From contig NZ_CP114287.1 of NCBI RefSeq assembly GCF_027111295.1, positions 682,001 through 746,000 on the forward strand: a DNA stretch of 64,000 nt, read 5' to 3'. The stretch's first letter is position 1; each line of letters starts with the position of its first letter. Positions 10,501 through 18,000 of this stretch are shown here, piece after piece. This DNA comes from Flavobacterium gelatinilyticum. GTDB lineage: Bacteria > Bacteroidota > Bacteroidia > Flavobacteriales > Flavobacteriaceae. Position numbers and translations under genes: made by a program. The notes below the pieces were generated by a model. The model saw only the letters and a list, made by a program, of their open reading frames with translations. It was not told where the DNA came from and did no database searches.

Positions 10501-11565
10501 ATAATCTCTTATGTCAGAAAAAACATCTTTTAATTTTCTGCCGATAATATCATTTTCTTTTCCCCAATACTGCAGGACTGCCTGATTGGCCAGTTCAATG
10601 TAAAACTCTCTTCCCCTGAATAATGCAGTGCCCACAGGTGCTTTTTCAATAAGTGTCCGAAAACGAAATTCTCCTTCTTCCAGCTGCTCCTCTTTTTCTT
10701 TTTCAAGTGTTATATCCACTGCGATGGCAGTGATATATTTACTGCCTGCTGCATCGCTTACAACAGAGACGCTATTGTTTACCCATAGTATTGAACCGTC
10801 ACGTTTTACATAGCGTTTGGTAATCATAAAATCTTTTCCGTCCCTGATGCAGGCCTCAAGAAGTATCATATTGCGCTGCAGGTCATCAGGATGTGTCAGA
10901 TCTCCAAGATTCATCTGTACTATTTCCTCCCGGCTGTAGCCAAGCATCTCGCAGTATCGGTCATTAACTTCCGTCACTCGTCCTTCTATATTGGCCTGTG
11001 CAATTCCGGCCTGAGACTGTTTAAGTACATTGTTAAGCTGTGTTCTTACAGAACCTGATTCTATTACATTGGGAATAACAGCTGAATTTTCTATGCAGGT
11101 GCCAAAGACTCCTTCCCTATTCCCGCTCTGGCCGAAAACTGCGCTGCATGCGACAGTAAGATAAATTTCCTGCAGGCTGTTATTTCTGCTTACAGCAGTT
11201 ATAATATTAGACTCTAATCTAATTGCTTTTTGATTTATAACCTGTTCAATGATATCTGATATTGTTTCCCATCCAAAAGGCATTGCATCTTTAAAGCGGG
11301 TTTCAAAAGTCGATGTTTTTATGCCGTTATCAGAAAAGAAAGCGCTGAAAGAATCATTGTAGAAAAAGAACCTTTCTTTTCCCCATATCAGAAACATCGG
11401 AACTCCTGAACCGAGCATAATTGCCAGTGATGTCTCCAGCTGCGGCGGCCATTTCTCCGGCGCACCTAAAGAAGTTTCAGACCAGTTAAACTCACTGATA
11501 AGAGAACCTAATTCTCCAATATTACTTAAAAACGGATGTTGAGATCCCCTGCTGTCCAACTGCAC
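7546..11565 (-). CDS. Multi-PAS sensor histidine kinase
   Basis: A 1339-residue cytoplasmic-looking kinase with no transmembrane segment visible. A degenerate PAS-like N-terminus (WSETSLGAPEKWP, residues 29-41) is followed by about seven PAS/PAC units, starting near residues 175, 305, 430, 560, 690, 815 and 940. Several repeat the pattern LIEKAPVG...PAGIGLFTGRDL...NPNDRF. HisKA has the phospho-acceptor His in ASHDLQEPLRK (near residue 1115). The HATPase has the N box (NLVGNSLKFT), DNGIGFEKGY and GSGIGLALCRRIV. The domain order resembles soluble light/redox/ligand-sensing kinases paired with Rcp1-type receivers. The tandem PAS repeats look internally duplicated. Ligands cannot be read from sequence. 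Confidence 0.93.
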   Translation of the reverse strand: MQLDSRGSQHPFLSNIGELGSLISEFNWSETSLGAPEKWPPQLETSLAIMLGSGVPMFLIWGKERFFFYNDSFSAFFSDNGIKTSTFETRFKDAMPFGWETISDIIEQVINQKAIRLESNIITAVSRNNSLQEIYLTVACSAVFGQSGNREGVFGTCIENSAVIPNVIESGSVRTQLNNVLKQSQAGIAQANIEGRVTEVNDRYCEMLGYSREEIVQMNLGDLTHPDDLQRNMILLEACIRDGKDFMITKRYVKRDGSILWVNNSVSVVSDAAGSKYITAIAVDITLEKEKEEQLEEGEFRFRTLIEKAPVGTALFRGREFYIELANQAVLQYWGKENDIIGRKLKDVFSDIRDYDLYDRLNEVYLTGKEYKATAARIKNVKSEKEQYFDYSLTPLFDKTGAVYAVLAMYSDVTPAVKAQQQASESHNELAVMFEQSPVGIATIGIGDDLVFISANTFYGELVGRKAEDIIGKPLLEALPELKGQGFDDLLREVIRTGNAFIAKEVEVELLRNEKLEHIYVDLTYQINRNAAGKPAVILVVATDVTRQVLSRREVEESETKLKNLIAAAPAGIGLFTGRDLIIEYPNQTFIDIVGKGPDILGLPLREAMPELISEGQAYLKILDDVFTTGIPFISPASLVKIMQNGVLNNNYYNISYTPLRNKSGEIYAILDIAIDVTAQVIAQKAMQESEAHLQLLRDTVPAMIFYLDKEQRYQSYNRVFMDWFSVDASEAIGKSVREFLGEAAYAKTLPHLEIAYGGDQEKYEMFAPSRMGITRWLSIVYTPHKNNDGEVIGVIVHATDVTQSKLTEIALKESESKLRTVLDAAPVAISVFAGRDLVIENPNDRFMAVINKGSSIIGQPLKAVLKSSNSENFLKSAQEVFRSGKSFYAGGMPGINTEEREIRYHNISLTPLNDERGEVYAVLYVGSDVTDEIVSIKKAEQAESALRSAVEVAQLGTWSLDISSGITTVSERHASMFGLKAAQMPSSEIRALIKPSDYDRVTEAFFAAQKPGSEGRYEAEYRIIHGITGQEKVIHAVGQTYFDLDGKPSVIQGTAQDITIHRELQLALESEVELRTKELAAVLKELQSSNADLEQSNDALKHSNQELAQFAYVASHDLQEPLRKIQIFAGLLQENHPGKDPKIMIEKITFSAARMSQLITDLLAFSRLIQPQKSQQAIDLNEVIKNIWIDFELAVEEKNASIEAGKLPVVKAVGLQMNQLFYNLVGNSLKFTRDDIAPKITISAVLVPHDYAAQFTDSPLVEGEYHHILFSDNGIGFEKGYEKQIFEIFKRLHEQNIFPGSGIGLALCRRIVNNHHGLMYAESEYGKGTTFHIFLPAS

Positions 11566-11822
11566 TCTTTGTAGTATTTGATTTCAAATGGAAAGGTAGC
11601 GTAATTTTAACAAATCACCAATTAATTTGATTGTCCATTATTTGAACCGGACTGCATCAATTTATTACAATACTAGTGACTAATTTAATCTGCTGGCCTC
11701 CTAAAAACATCTCGAAACGTATTTCCAGTTTCAGAGAAATTATGAATTGTAAATCTTGATATTGATTGTTTTCCTACTGAGGTAAAAAATTGGTTCATAG
11801 CTCTAAATCCAAAACAGAAATT

Positions 11823-12116
11823 CATACAGCCAAAGAAAGACAATCATGCCACAACTTAAAACAATCTTTACAAATCCTCCATAATATTTGTAGAATTGTA
11901 TGTTAGTTTACTGGTATGAACCAGTTGAGTTTTTATAATTTTTTACATCAATCCCCAACAGGACATCTAAACCAAATTTACATAGCCAATGGAAGACAGA
12001 CACTACATATAGAAAGCCAATTTCTTCAAATCATCCAAAAATGATGTCGTAATTTGTCCTGTCCCCGTCACAAAGAGCCAAAAGGCGCCAATTGAAGACA
12101 ATTGGCGCCTTTTTTA
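11823..12116 (+). repeat. Structured intergenic repeat, copy 3 (type I, with module A)
   Basis: Module A starts at 11828 (AGCCAAAGAAAGACAATC) and carries ATAATATTTGTAGAATTGTA. The closing helix is perfect: ACAGGAC (11958-11964) against GTCCTGT (12056-12062). The terminal hairpin at 12081-12112 has arms AAAGGCGCCAATTG and complement, loop AAGA, then TTTTTT. The outer pairs are A-T here where copy 1 has T-A, a compensatory change. It ends about 85 bases beyond the end of the broken DUF1214 gene, matching the position of copy 1 relative to the intact paralogue. Confidence 0.78.
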
Positions 12117-12198
12117 TTAAAAAAAAATATTAATCAATATATTATCGAATTTTTTGTTTTTACTTCCTTTGTTACCACCCTTTTATTTCGTTTTATTG

Positions 12199-12555
12199 TT
12201 AGAAACAAATAAATTGAGTTTTGATAACTGCAGCTGGACTCCACTCATCTTTTAAAGTTTTTCTTCAGGCCAATAACACCGTACATATAAAGAAAAAGTG
12301 CCTTTTCGAGCGGAAAGCCAATTGTCGATTTTATCACTATCTGGTTTGGAGTTTTGCACATACAGCGTTAGTGAGCCGTGAGCATTATATTTTAAATTTT
12401 TATTTTTTGTTCCTAAAGAGTAACGCTTAAACTCATTTGATGCAAAAAAGTGGTGATCATCATAAAGGATAAGTAAACAAAATCCTTTGACAGGAAGAGT
12501 TTGTCCTTTTGTAAAAGTAATGGTTTTTATTATTTCTTTATAGTAAAACGGATTG
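12199..12555 (-). pseudogene. C-terminal remnant of a DUF1254/DUF1214 gene
   Basis: The minus strand encodes KTITFTKGQTLPVKGF, then LLILYDDHHFFASNEFKRYS, LGTKNKNLKYNAHGSLTLYV and SARKGTFSLYVRCYWPEEKL. This is clearly the DUF1214 end of the same family as the gene at 3131. The frame then breaks: a one-base deletion in the run CTTTAAAAG is needed to continue with KDEWSPAAVIKTQ to the stop at 12199. Nothing recognisable of the DUF1254 half remains upstream of about 12555. Not expected to make a working protein. Confidence 0.82.
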
Positions 12556-12697
12556 CTAACATATTAAATAAAGTATAGTAATTTATATAAAACTTGTTAC
12601 TCTTTAATCAATTTTCTGATTAAGTTTAAGTAAGTTAAAAATATGATACCTTTAATAACAATCAAGCTATTTTACAACAATAAGAACAAATCATTTT

Positions 12698-13459
12698 ATG
12701 AAAAAAATAATCATTATAGTTATTTTACAATTTTTGACTTGTTCCGTCTTTGGGCAAAATACTGTTCCAAAGCATTCTATAATAACTGATACCGTAAAAA
12801 ACATTCGTTTCAATTACAAACAGCTTATTATTCCCGGAATTTTAATTGGATATGGTTTTTGGGGAAATGAAAGCGGACAGATAAAAAGTTTCAACAATCA
12901 AATACGTGATGAATTTACAGAAGATATTGATTGTAAGATTTCGATAGATGATTTTTCGAGATATGCTCCTGCTGTTTCAGTTTATGCACTTAATGCGTTT
13001 GGGGTTGAAGGAAAAAATAATATGCGTGACCGTTCTGTAATTTTAATCACTTCAACAATTATAAATGTGGGAACTGTTTTTGCTTTAAAATCACTCAGTA
13101 ATGTGGAACGTCCTGATGGAACTTCAAACAATTCATTTCCTTCAGGTCATACCGCTATTGCTTTTGCAGGCGCAGAATTTTTATATCAGGAATATAAAGA
13201 CAAATCAATATGGTACGGCGTTGCGGGTTATGCAGTTGCCGCAGGAACCGGAATATTTCGCATGTACAATAACAGACACTGGCTTACAGATGTTGCCGCA
13301 GGTGCAGGAATTGGAATTTTGAGTACCAAAATTGCGTATTGGGTAAATCCCTATATTACAAGAAAATTATGGCATGGCGAACACAAAAAATCGATGTCTT
13401 TTATAGCTCCATCTTACGATGGTAAAAATTTGACAATCTGCTATTTCAAAACATTTTAA
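12698..13459 (+). CDS. PAP2-family phosphatase (first paralogue)
   Basis: A 253-residue protein with signal peptide MKKIIIIVILQFLTCSVFG. The three phosphatase motifs are present: KSLSNVERP (near 131-138), PSGH (148-151) and RMYNNRHWLTD (near 187-197) with the catalytic His. The family removes phosphate from lipid substrates such as phosphatidic acid, undecaprenyl pyrophosphate or lipid A; the substrate here is unknown. It sits 55 bases upstream of the OmpR-type regulator on the same strand. A close paralogue stands at the far end of the cluster (20907-21665), sharing FNYKQLIIPG, KISIDDFS and the active-site region. Confidence 0.9.
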   Translation: MKKIIIIVILQFLTCSVFGQNTVPKHSIITDTVKNIRFNYKQLIIPGILIGYGFWGNESGQIKSFNNQIRDEFTEDIDCKISIDDFSRYAPAVSVYALNAFGVEGKNNMRDRSVILITSTIINVGTVFALKSLSNVERPDGTSNNSFPSGHTAIAFAGAEFLYQEYKDKSIWYGVAGYAVAAGTGIFRMYNNRHWLTDVAAGAGIGILSTKIAYWVNPYITRKLWHGEHKKSMSFIAPSYDGKNLTICYFKTF

Positions 13460-13514
13460 GCTTACGCGATACTAATATTCAGATTTTCTTCAAAATTCAT
13501 TTGTAAATTGCGAC

Positions 13515-14192
13515 ATGAAAATTCTTATTATTGAAGATGAGCAAGAAATTGCACAAAGCATCAAAGAGTACTTTAAAACAAATGGCGTTCAATGCGAAAC
13601 AGCCGAAAATTACGATTTGGCACTCAGCAAAATCGACAGCTATGATTACGATTGTATTCTGCTGGATTTAATGCTGCCTGATGGTGACGGATTTGATATA
13701 TTAAAAGAGCTAAAAGCGAAGAATAAAACAGAAGGCGTTATCATAATTTCGGCAAAAGAAAACCTTGAAACACGTTTGGAAGGATTTAATCTCGGCGCAG
13801 ATGATTATCTTACCAAACCTTTTCATCTTGCTGAACTTTTGGTGAGAATGCAGGCGCTTATTCGCCGCAAGAATTTTAAAGGAAGCAACAGCATTACATT
13901 CAATGAAATTGTCATCGAAATTTTCTCAAAGACAGTCTTTGTAAATGATATAAAACTGGATATTACAAAAAAAGAACTGGATTTACTCCTCTTTTTAATT
14001 GGCAACGAAAATAAGGTATTATCTAAATCCTCGATTGCAGAACATCTTTCTGGCGATATGGCAGATATGCTTGACAATCATGATTTTATATATGCTCATA
14101 TTAAAAATCTAAAAAAGAAACTCACACAAGCCGGAAGTGGCGATTATATCAAAACAGTGTATGGTTTGGGTTATAAATGGGAAAATGAATAA
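13515..14192 (+). CDS. OmpR-family response regulator
   Basis: A 225-residue regulator. The receiver domain has IIEDEQE (5-11), phospho-acceptor Asp51 in LLDLMLPDGDGF and Lys near 101 in LTKPFHL. A linker is followed by a winged-helix DNA-binding domain (TKKELDLLLFLIGN, then YIKTVYGLGYKWE at the end). Its last eight bases overlap the kinase start at 14185, so the two are translationally coupled. It probably controls the downstream outer-membrane and lipid-enzyme genes, and perhaps the PAP2 genes. The stimulus is not evident. Confidence 0.93.
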   Translation: MKILIIEDEQEIAQSIKEYFKTNGVQCETAENYDLALSKIDSYDYDCILLDLMLPDGDGFDILKELKAKNKTEGVIIISAKENLETRLEGFNLGADDYLTKPFHLAELLVRMQALIRRKNFKGSNSITFNEIVIEIFSKTVFVNDIKLDITKKELDLLLFLIGNENKVLSKSSIAEHLSGDMADMLDNHDFIYAHIKNLKKKLTQAGSGDYIKTVYGLGYKWENE

Positions 14193-15450
14193 CAAAAAAC
14201 TACTTCGCAAAACAACAAACAGCTTTCTTTTATATGCCGTTATCATATTATTGATAGCTGCACCGGTATTTTATTATATCTGTCAGTGGCTGTATGTTTA
14301 TGAAACCGATGAAGTACTGCTTTTTCATAAAGGCGCTTTTATAAACGAAAGCCACAACAATTACACTGCTAATGATATCGCCGCCTGGAACAAATACAAT
14401 CCTAATATATCTATTGTTAAAGATATGGGTGTAACGAAAGATTCCATTGTGGGTAAAATGATATTTGAAGCTTTAGCCAATGAAAAAGAACCGTTTAGAA
14501 TATTGTATGCTCCGGTTGATATCAACGGAAAAAGATACACCTATATAGAAAAGCGAAATCTGGTTGAAATGGAAGGAATGGTTTTTAGTGTGGCCGTTAT
14601 GTTCCTGTTCATCATCATCATTTTACTTACCGGAATAATCTGGATTTCAAAAAGATCAGCAAAAATAATCTGGAAACCTTTTTACAATACATTAAGCCAG
14701 ATAGAAGATTTTGAAATTGATAAAAGTAATCCGCCACATTTTATTCCAACCGATATTGACGAATTTGCGCGTTTAAATAAAAGTCTCGAAAGTTTAATCG
14801 AAAAAAATACAGCCATTTACAAAAGCCAGCGCGAATTTGTAGAAAATGCAGCACATGAACTTCAGACTCCATTGGCTTTATTCCAAACCAAAATAGACAT
14901 TCTCCAGCAATTAGAATTAAATGAAGAACAATCGACTTTAGTTGGTTCTCTAAACAAAGATGTATCAAGACTCAACAGACTGAATAAAAATCTTTTATTG
15001 CTTTCTAAAATTGATAATGAAAGTTATCTCGAAAAAAACACCATTAGTTTAAATGAGTATTTTGAGAAACATCTTGACTTTTTTACAGAGCAGGCCAAAG
15101 CTAAAAACCTGACTATTCAAACTGAATTTAAAGATGCTTTAAGTGTTCAGGGAAATGCAGCATTGGCAGAAGTGTTATTAAATAATTTATTTCTAAATGC
15201 TATTCGTCATAATAAAAAGGATGGCAGGATAGAAATTCAAATAGAAAACAATGCACTTCGATTCACAAACACAGGACAGGAAACAGCCTTGGCAGCAGAA
15301 AATATTTTCAACCGTTTTTCAAAAGTAAATCCTTCTTCGCAGGGAAATGGACTCGGATTGGCGATCATTAAAAAGATATGCGAAATCAATCACTGGGAAA
15401 TTCAATATTATTTTAATGAGAATCTGCATATTTTCGAGGTGAAATTTTAA
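14185..15450 (+). CDS. Sensor histidine kinase (partner of the OmpR regulator)
   Basis: The start ATG at 14185 lies within the end of the regulator gene and begins MNNKKLLRKTTNS. An in-frame ATG at 14137 exists, but the added residues have no signal character. The protein (421 residues) has two membrane helices (residues about 13-33 and 135-158) flanking a short periplasmic loop, a HAMP-like linker, HisKA with His224 in AAHELQTPLAL, and HATPase boxes FLNAIRHNKKDG and GNGLGLAIIKKI. Classic two-component architecture, resembling QseC/PmrB-type kinases that watch the envelope. Confidence 0.92.
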   Translation: MNNKKLLRKTTNSFLLYAVIILLIAAPVFYYICQWLYVYETDEVLLFHKGAFINESHNNYTANDIAAWNKYNPNISIVKDMGVTKDSIVGKMIFEALANEKEPFRILYAPVDINGKRYTYIEKRNLVEMEGMVFSVAVMFLFIIIILLTGIIWISKRSAKIIWKPFYNTLSQIEDFEIDKSNPPHFIPTDIDEFARLNKSLESLIEKNTAIYKSQREFVENAAHELQTPLALFQTKIDILQQLELNEEQSTLVGSLNKDVSRLNRLNKNLLLLSKIDNESYLEKNTISLNEYFEKHLDFFTEQAKAKNLTIQTEFKDALSVQGNAALAEVLLNNLFLNAIRHNKKDGRIEIQIENNALRFTNTGQETALAAENIFNRFSKVNPSSQGNGLGLAIIKKICEINHWEIQYYFNENLHIFEVKF

Positions 15451-15483
15451 AAATTCAAACTTCCTACAGAATCGGTTATGAGC

Positions 15484-15514
15484 TTTGTACTATTCTTTTT
15501 TTAAATAGTACAAA
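15484..15514 (+). promoter_or_regulatory. Inverted repeat reaching the start codon of the outer-membrane receptor gene
   Basis: Arms TTTGTACTATT (15484-15494) and AATAGTACAAA (15504-15514) are perfect complements over 11 bp with a 9-nt T-rich loop. The last base of the right arm is the A of the ATG. In RNA this hairpin would bury the ribosome-binding region; in DNA it would be a dyad operator. No T-run follows, so it is not a normal terminator for the upstream kinase. Confidence 0.6.
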
Positions 15515-17925
15515 TGAAATCAAAAACAATACTACTGTTATCTTTTCTGTTGATAATAGTACTGCAGTTATCCGCCCAAAAAAAATCGGTAACCATTTCC
15601 GGAATTGTAAAAGACAGTAATTCTAAAACTGTAATACCTTATGCTAATGTGGTTTTAAAATCTTCAAAAGATTCTAAAATTTTCTTTGGCACCGTAAGCG
15701 GTGAAGACGGACGTTTTACAATTGCAGCCGTAAATTCAGGAAATTACATTTTAGAAGTAAGCGTTGTTGGTTTTAAAACCAAATCCCAAACCTTGTTTGT
15801 GGGCAGTCTTTCTGATTATTTAGATCTTGGAAACATTGAAATTCAGGAAGATATCAATACGTTATCCGAAGTTGTTGTCAGCTCAAAAACACAGCAAAAC
15901 CCCGTAACATTAGATAAAAAAGTTTTTGCTGTTGCCGATAATATTACGCAAAGCGGAGGTTCTGTTTTGCAATCCATGCAAAATTTACCCGGAGTTACCG
16001 TTCAAAACGGAAAAGTACAATTAAGAGGAAATGATAAAGTAACCATTTTAATCGACGGTAAACAAACCGCTTTGACCGGATTTGGAAATCAGTCCGGACT
16101 CGATAATATTCCGGCTTCTGCTATCGAAAAAATTGAAATTATAAACAATCCATCTTCTAAATATGATGCCAACGGAAATGCCGGAATCATCAATATTATT
16201 TACAAAAAAAACAAACAAGACGGCTTAAACGGAAAAATAGGAATTAGTTCGGGATACGGAGCTTTATGGGAGCGTCAGGCGAATCTGCCAACGATAAGAC
16301 CTCAATATAAAGTGACGCCTAAAATTAATCCGAGCCTTTCGCTAAACTACAGAAAAGATAAAATAAATGCTTATTTACAAGCCGATTATCTCTATGCAGA
16401 AACGCTTAACAAAAATGAATTTGTTACCAGAACTTATGATGACGGCAACGTAATTAATCAGCAGACAAAGCGAAATCGGGATACACATTTTACTACGCTT
16501 AAAACCGGAATTGACTGGAATTATAATGACCGAAATACTTTTTCTTTTTCCGGGCTTTACGGCCGTGAAAAAATTATCGATCACGGAGACGAACCCTTTT
16601 TTAATCAGGATAATACGGAGCGTTTGCGTTTGTGGCAGTTTTTAGAAGACGAGCTTAAAACAACCGTTATGGTAAGCGGTTCTTATCAGCATAAATTCAA
16701 ACAGGCTGGCCGTAAATTAAATGCAGGAATTAATTATACGTATCATCAGGAAGATGAAAAATATTTCTTTGATAATATTCTGCCGGCATCTACGGGCCGC
16801 GATGCTTTTAAACTGCTTTCGGATGAAAAAGTAATCGACCTTAATTTAGATTATGTACAACCATTAAAATACGGACGTTTTGAAACCGGAATTAAATTTA
16901 GAAACAGAGAGATTCCGACCAATATGCAGTTTTTTCCGGGAGAAAATTCTCCAATAGATGCAAATGCCGGAGGCTGGGCCACTTATAAAGAAATCATTCC
17001 GGCTGTTTACGGAAGTTATATTTATGAAAGTGAAAGAATTGAAGCAGAATTAGGGCTTCGTTATGAATATGTTGATCTTAAGTACGATGTAAATCCAAAT
17101 CATCCTACTTATAAAAGCAACGGATATAATTATACAGAACCTTTCCCAAGTGTTAAACTGGCTTATAAAATTGATGATAAAAACAAATTCACCGCTTTTT
17201 ATAACCGCCGTGTCGACAGGCCAAATGAAGTCGATATTCGTATTTTTCCAAAATACGATGATGCCGAAATTATTAAAGTAGGAAACCCTGCCCTGCGCCC
17301 GCAATATACAAGTGCGTTTGAAGCAGGTTATAAAACCGATTTTAACAAAGGCTATTTTTTAGCCTCTTTGTATTACCGTGTTATCAATGGAACTATTACC
17401 AGAATTGCGACTACAGTTCCCGGCAGTTCAATCATTTATAATGTATTTCAAAATGCTCTGGAAAGTTCTTCTTTTGGTGCCGAAATTGTGTACGCAAAAG
17501 AAATCAATTCGTGGTATTCTTTCAACATCAATGGATATATATATAAAAATACAATAGACGCCTTTACGGTCACCAATTTATATCCTGTTCCATCAACTTA
17601 TACGGGCAGTCTTCAGGAAATAACTTCGGGAAATGTAAAATGGAACAATACCTTTTTGTTCAATAAAACACTTTCCGGGCAGGTTTCTATGGTATATCTC
17701 GCACCTGATATAATTCCGCAGGGAAAAATAGATTCGCGCTTTTCTACAGATTTGGGTGTAAAAAAGATGGTTCAAAAAGGAAAAGGCGAAATCTTTCTAA
17801 ATGCCACAGATATTTTCAATACGCTGGTAATCAAAAAAGAAATTCAAGGCGAAGGATTTCACTATACAAGCAAGGATTATTATGAAACACAAGTCGTTCG
17901 TTTTGGGTACAGTTACAAGTTTTAA
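15514..17925 (+). CDS. Outer-membrane beta-barrel receptor (TonB-dependent-like)
   Basis: An 803-residue protein with signal peptide ending LQLSAQ, a carboxypeptidase-regulatory-like beta-sandwich (residues about 25-110, SGIVKDSNSKTVIPYANVVL), and a plug-like domain (LQSMQNLPGVTVQNGKVQLR, then ILIDGKQTAL and AIEKIEIINNPSSKYDANG). A long beta-barrel follows with many aromatic-ended strands up to the terminal VRFGYSYKF. It matches the Bacteroidota outer-membrane family with plug plus OMP_b-brl_3 barrel. It probably imports or processes a ligand, or acts as an envelope sensor tied to the two-component pair upstream. The cargo is unknown. Confidence 0.88.
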   Translation: MKSKTILLLSFLLIIVLQLSAQKKSVTISGIVKDSNSKTVIPYANVVLKSSKDSKIFFGTVSGEDGRFTIAAVNSGNYILEVSVVGFKTKSQTLFVGSLSDYLDLGNIEIQEDINTLSEVVVSSKTQQNPVTLDKKVFAVADNITQSGGSVLQSMQNLPGVTVQNGKVQLRGNDKVTILIDGKQTALTGFGNQSGLDNIPASAIEKIEIINNPSSKYDANGNAGIINIIYKKNKQDGLNGKIGISSGYGALWERQANLPTIRPQYKVTPKINPSLSLNYRKDKINAYLQADYLYAETLNKNEFVTRTYDDGNVINQQTKRNRDTHFTTLKTGIDWNYNDRNTFSFSGLYGREKIIDHGDEPFFNQDNTERLRLWQFLEDELKTTVMVSGSYQHKFKQAGRKLNAGINYTYHQEDEKYFFDNILPASTGRDAFKLLSDEKVIDLNLDYVQPLKYGRFETGIKFRNREIPTNMQFFPGENSPIDANAGGWATYKEIIPAVYGSYIYESERIEAELGLRYEYVDLKYDVNPNHPTYKSNGYNYTEPFPSVKLAYKIDDKNKFTAFYNRRVDRPNEVDIRIFPKYDDAEIIKVGNPALRPQYTSAFEAGYKTDFNKGYFLASLYYRVINGTITRIATTVPGSSIIYNVFQNALESSSFGAEIVYAKEINSWYSFNINGYIYKNTIDAFTVTNLYPVPSTYTGSLQEITSGNVKWNNTFLFNKTLSGQVSMVYLAPDIIPQGKIDSRFSTDLGVKKMVQKGKGEIFLNATDIFNTLVIKKEIQGEGFHYTSKDYYETQVVRFGYSYKF

Positions 17926-18000
17926 CGGTATTCAAAATGAAATTCAAAATTAATTCAGAATTGCATTATAAAATTTGCAAACGAATGTTAAATAATAATT

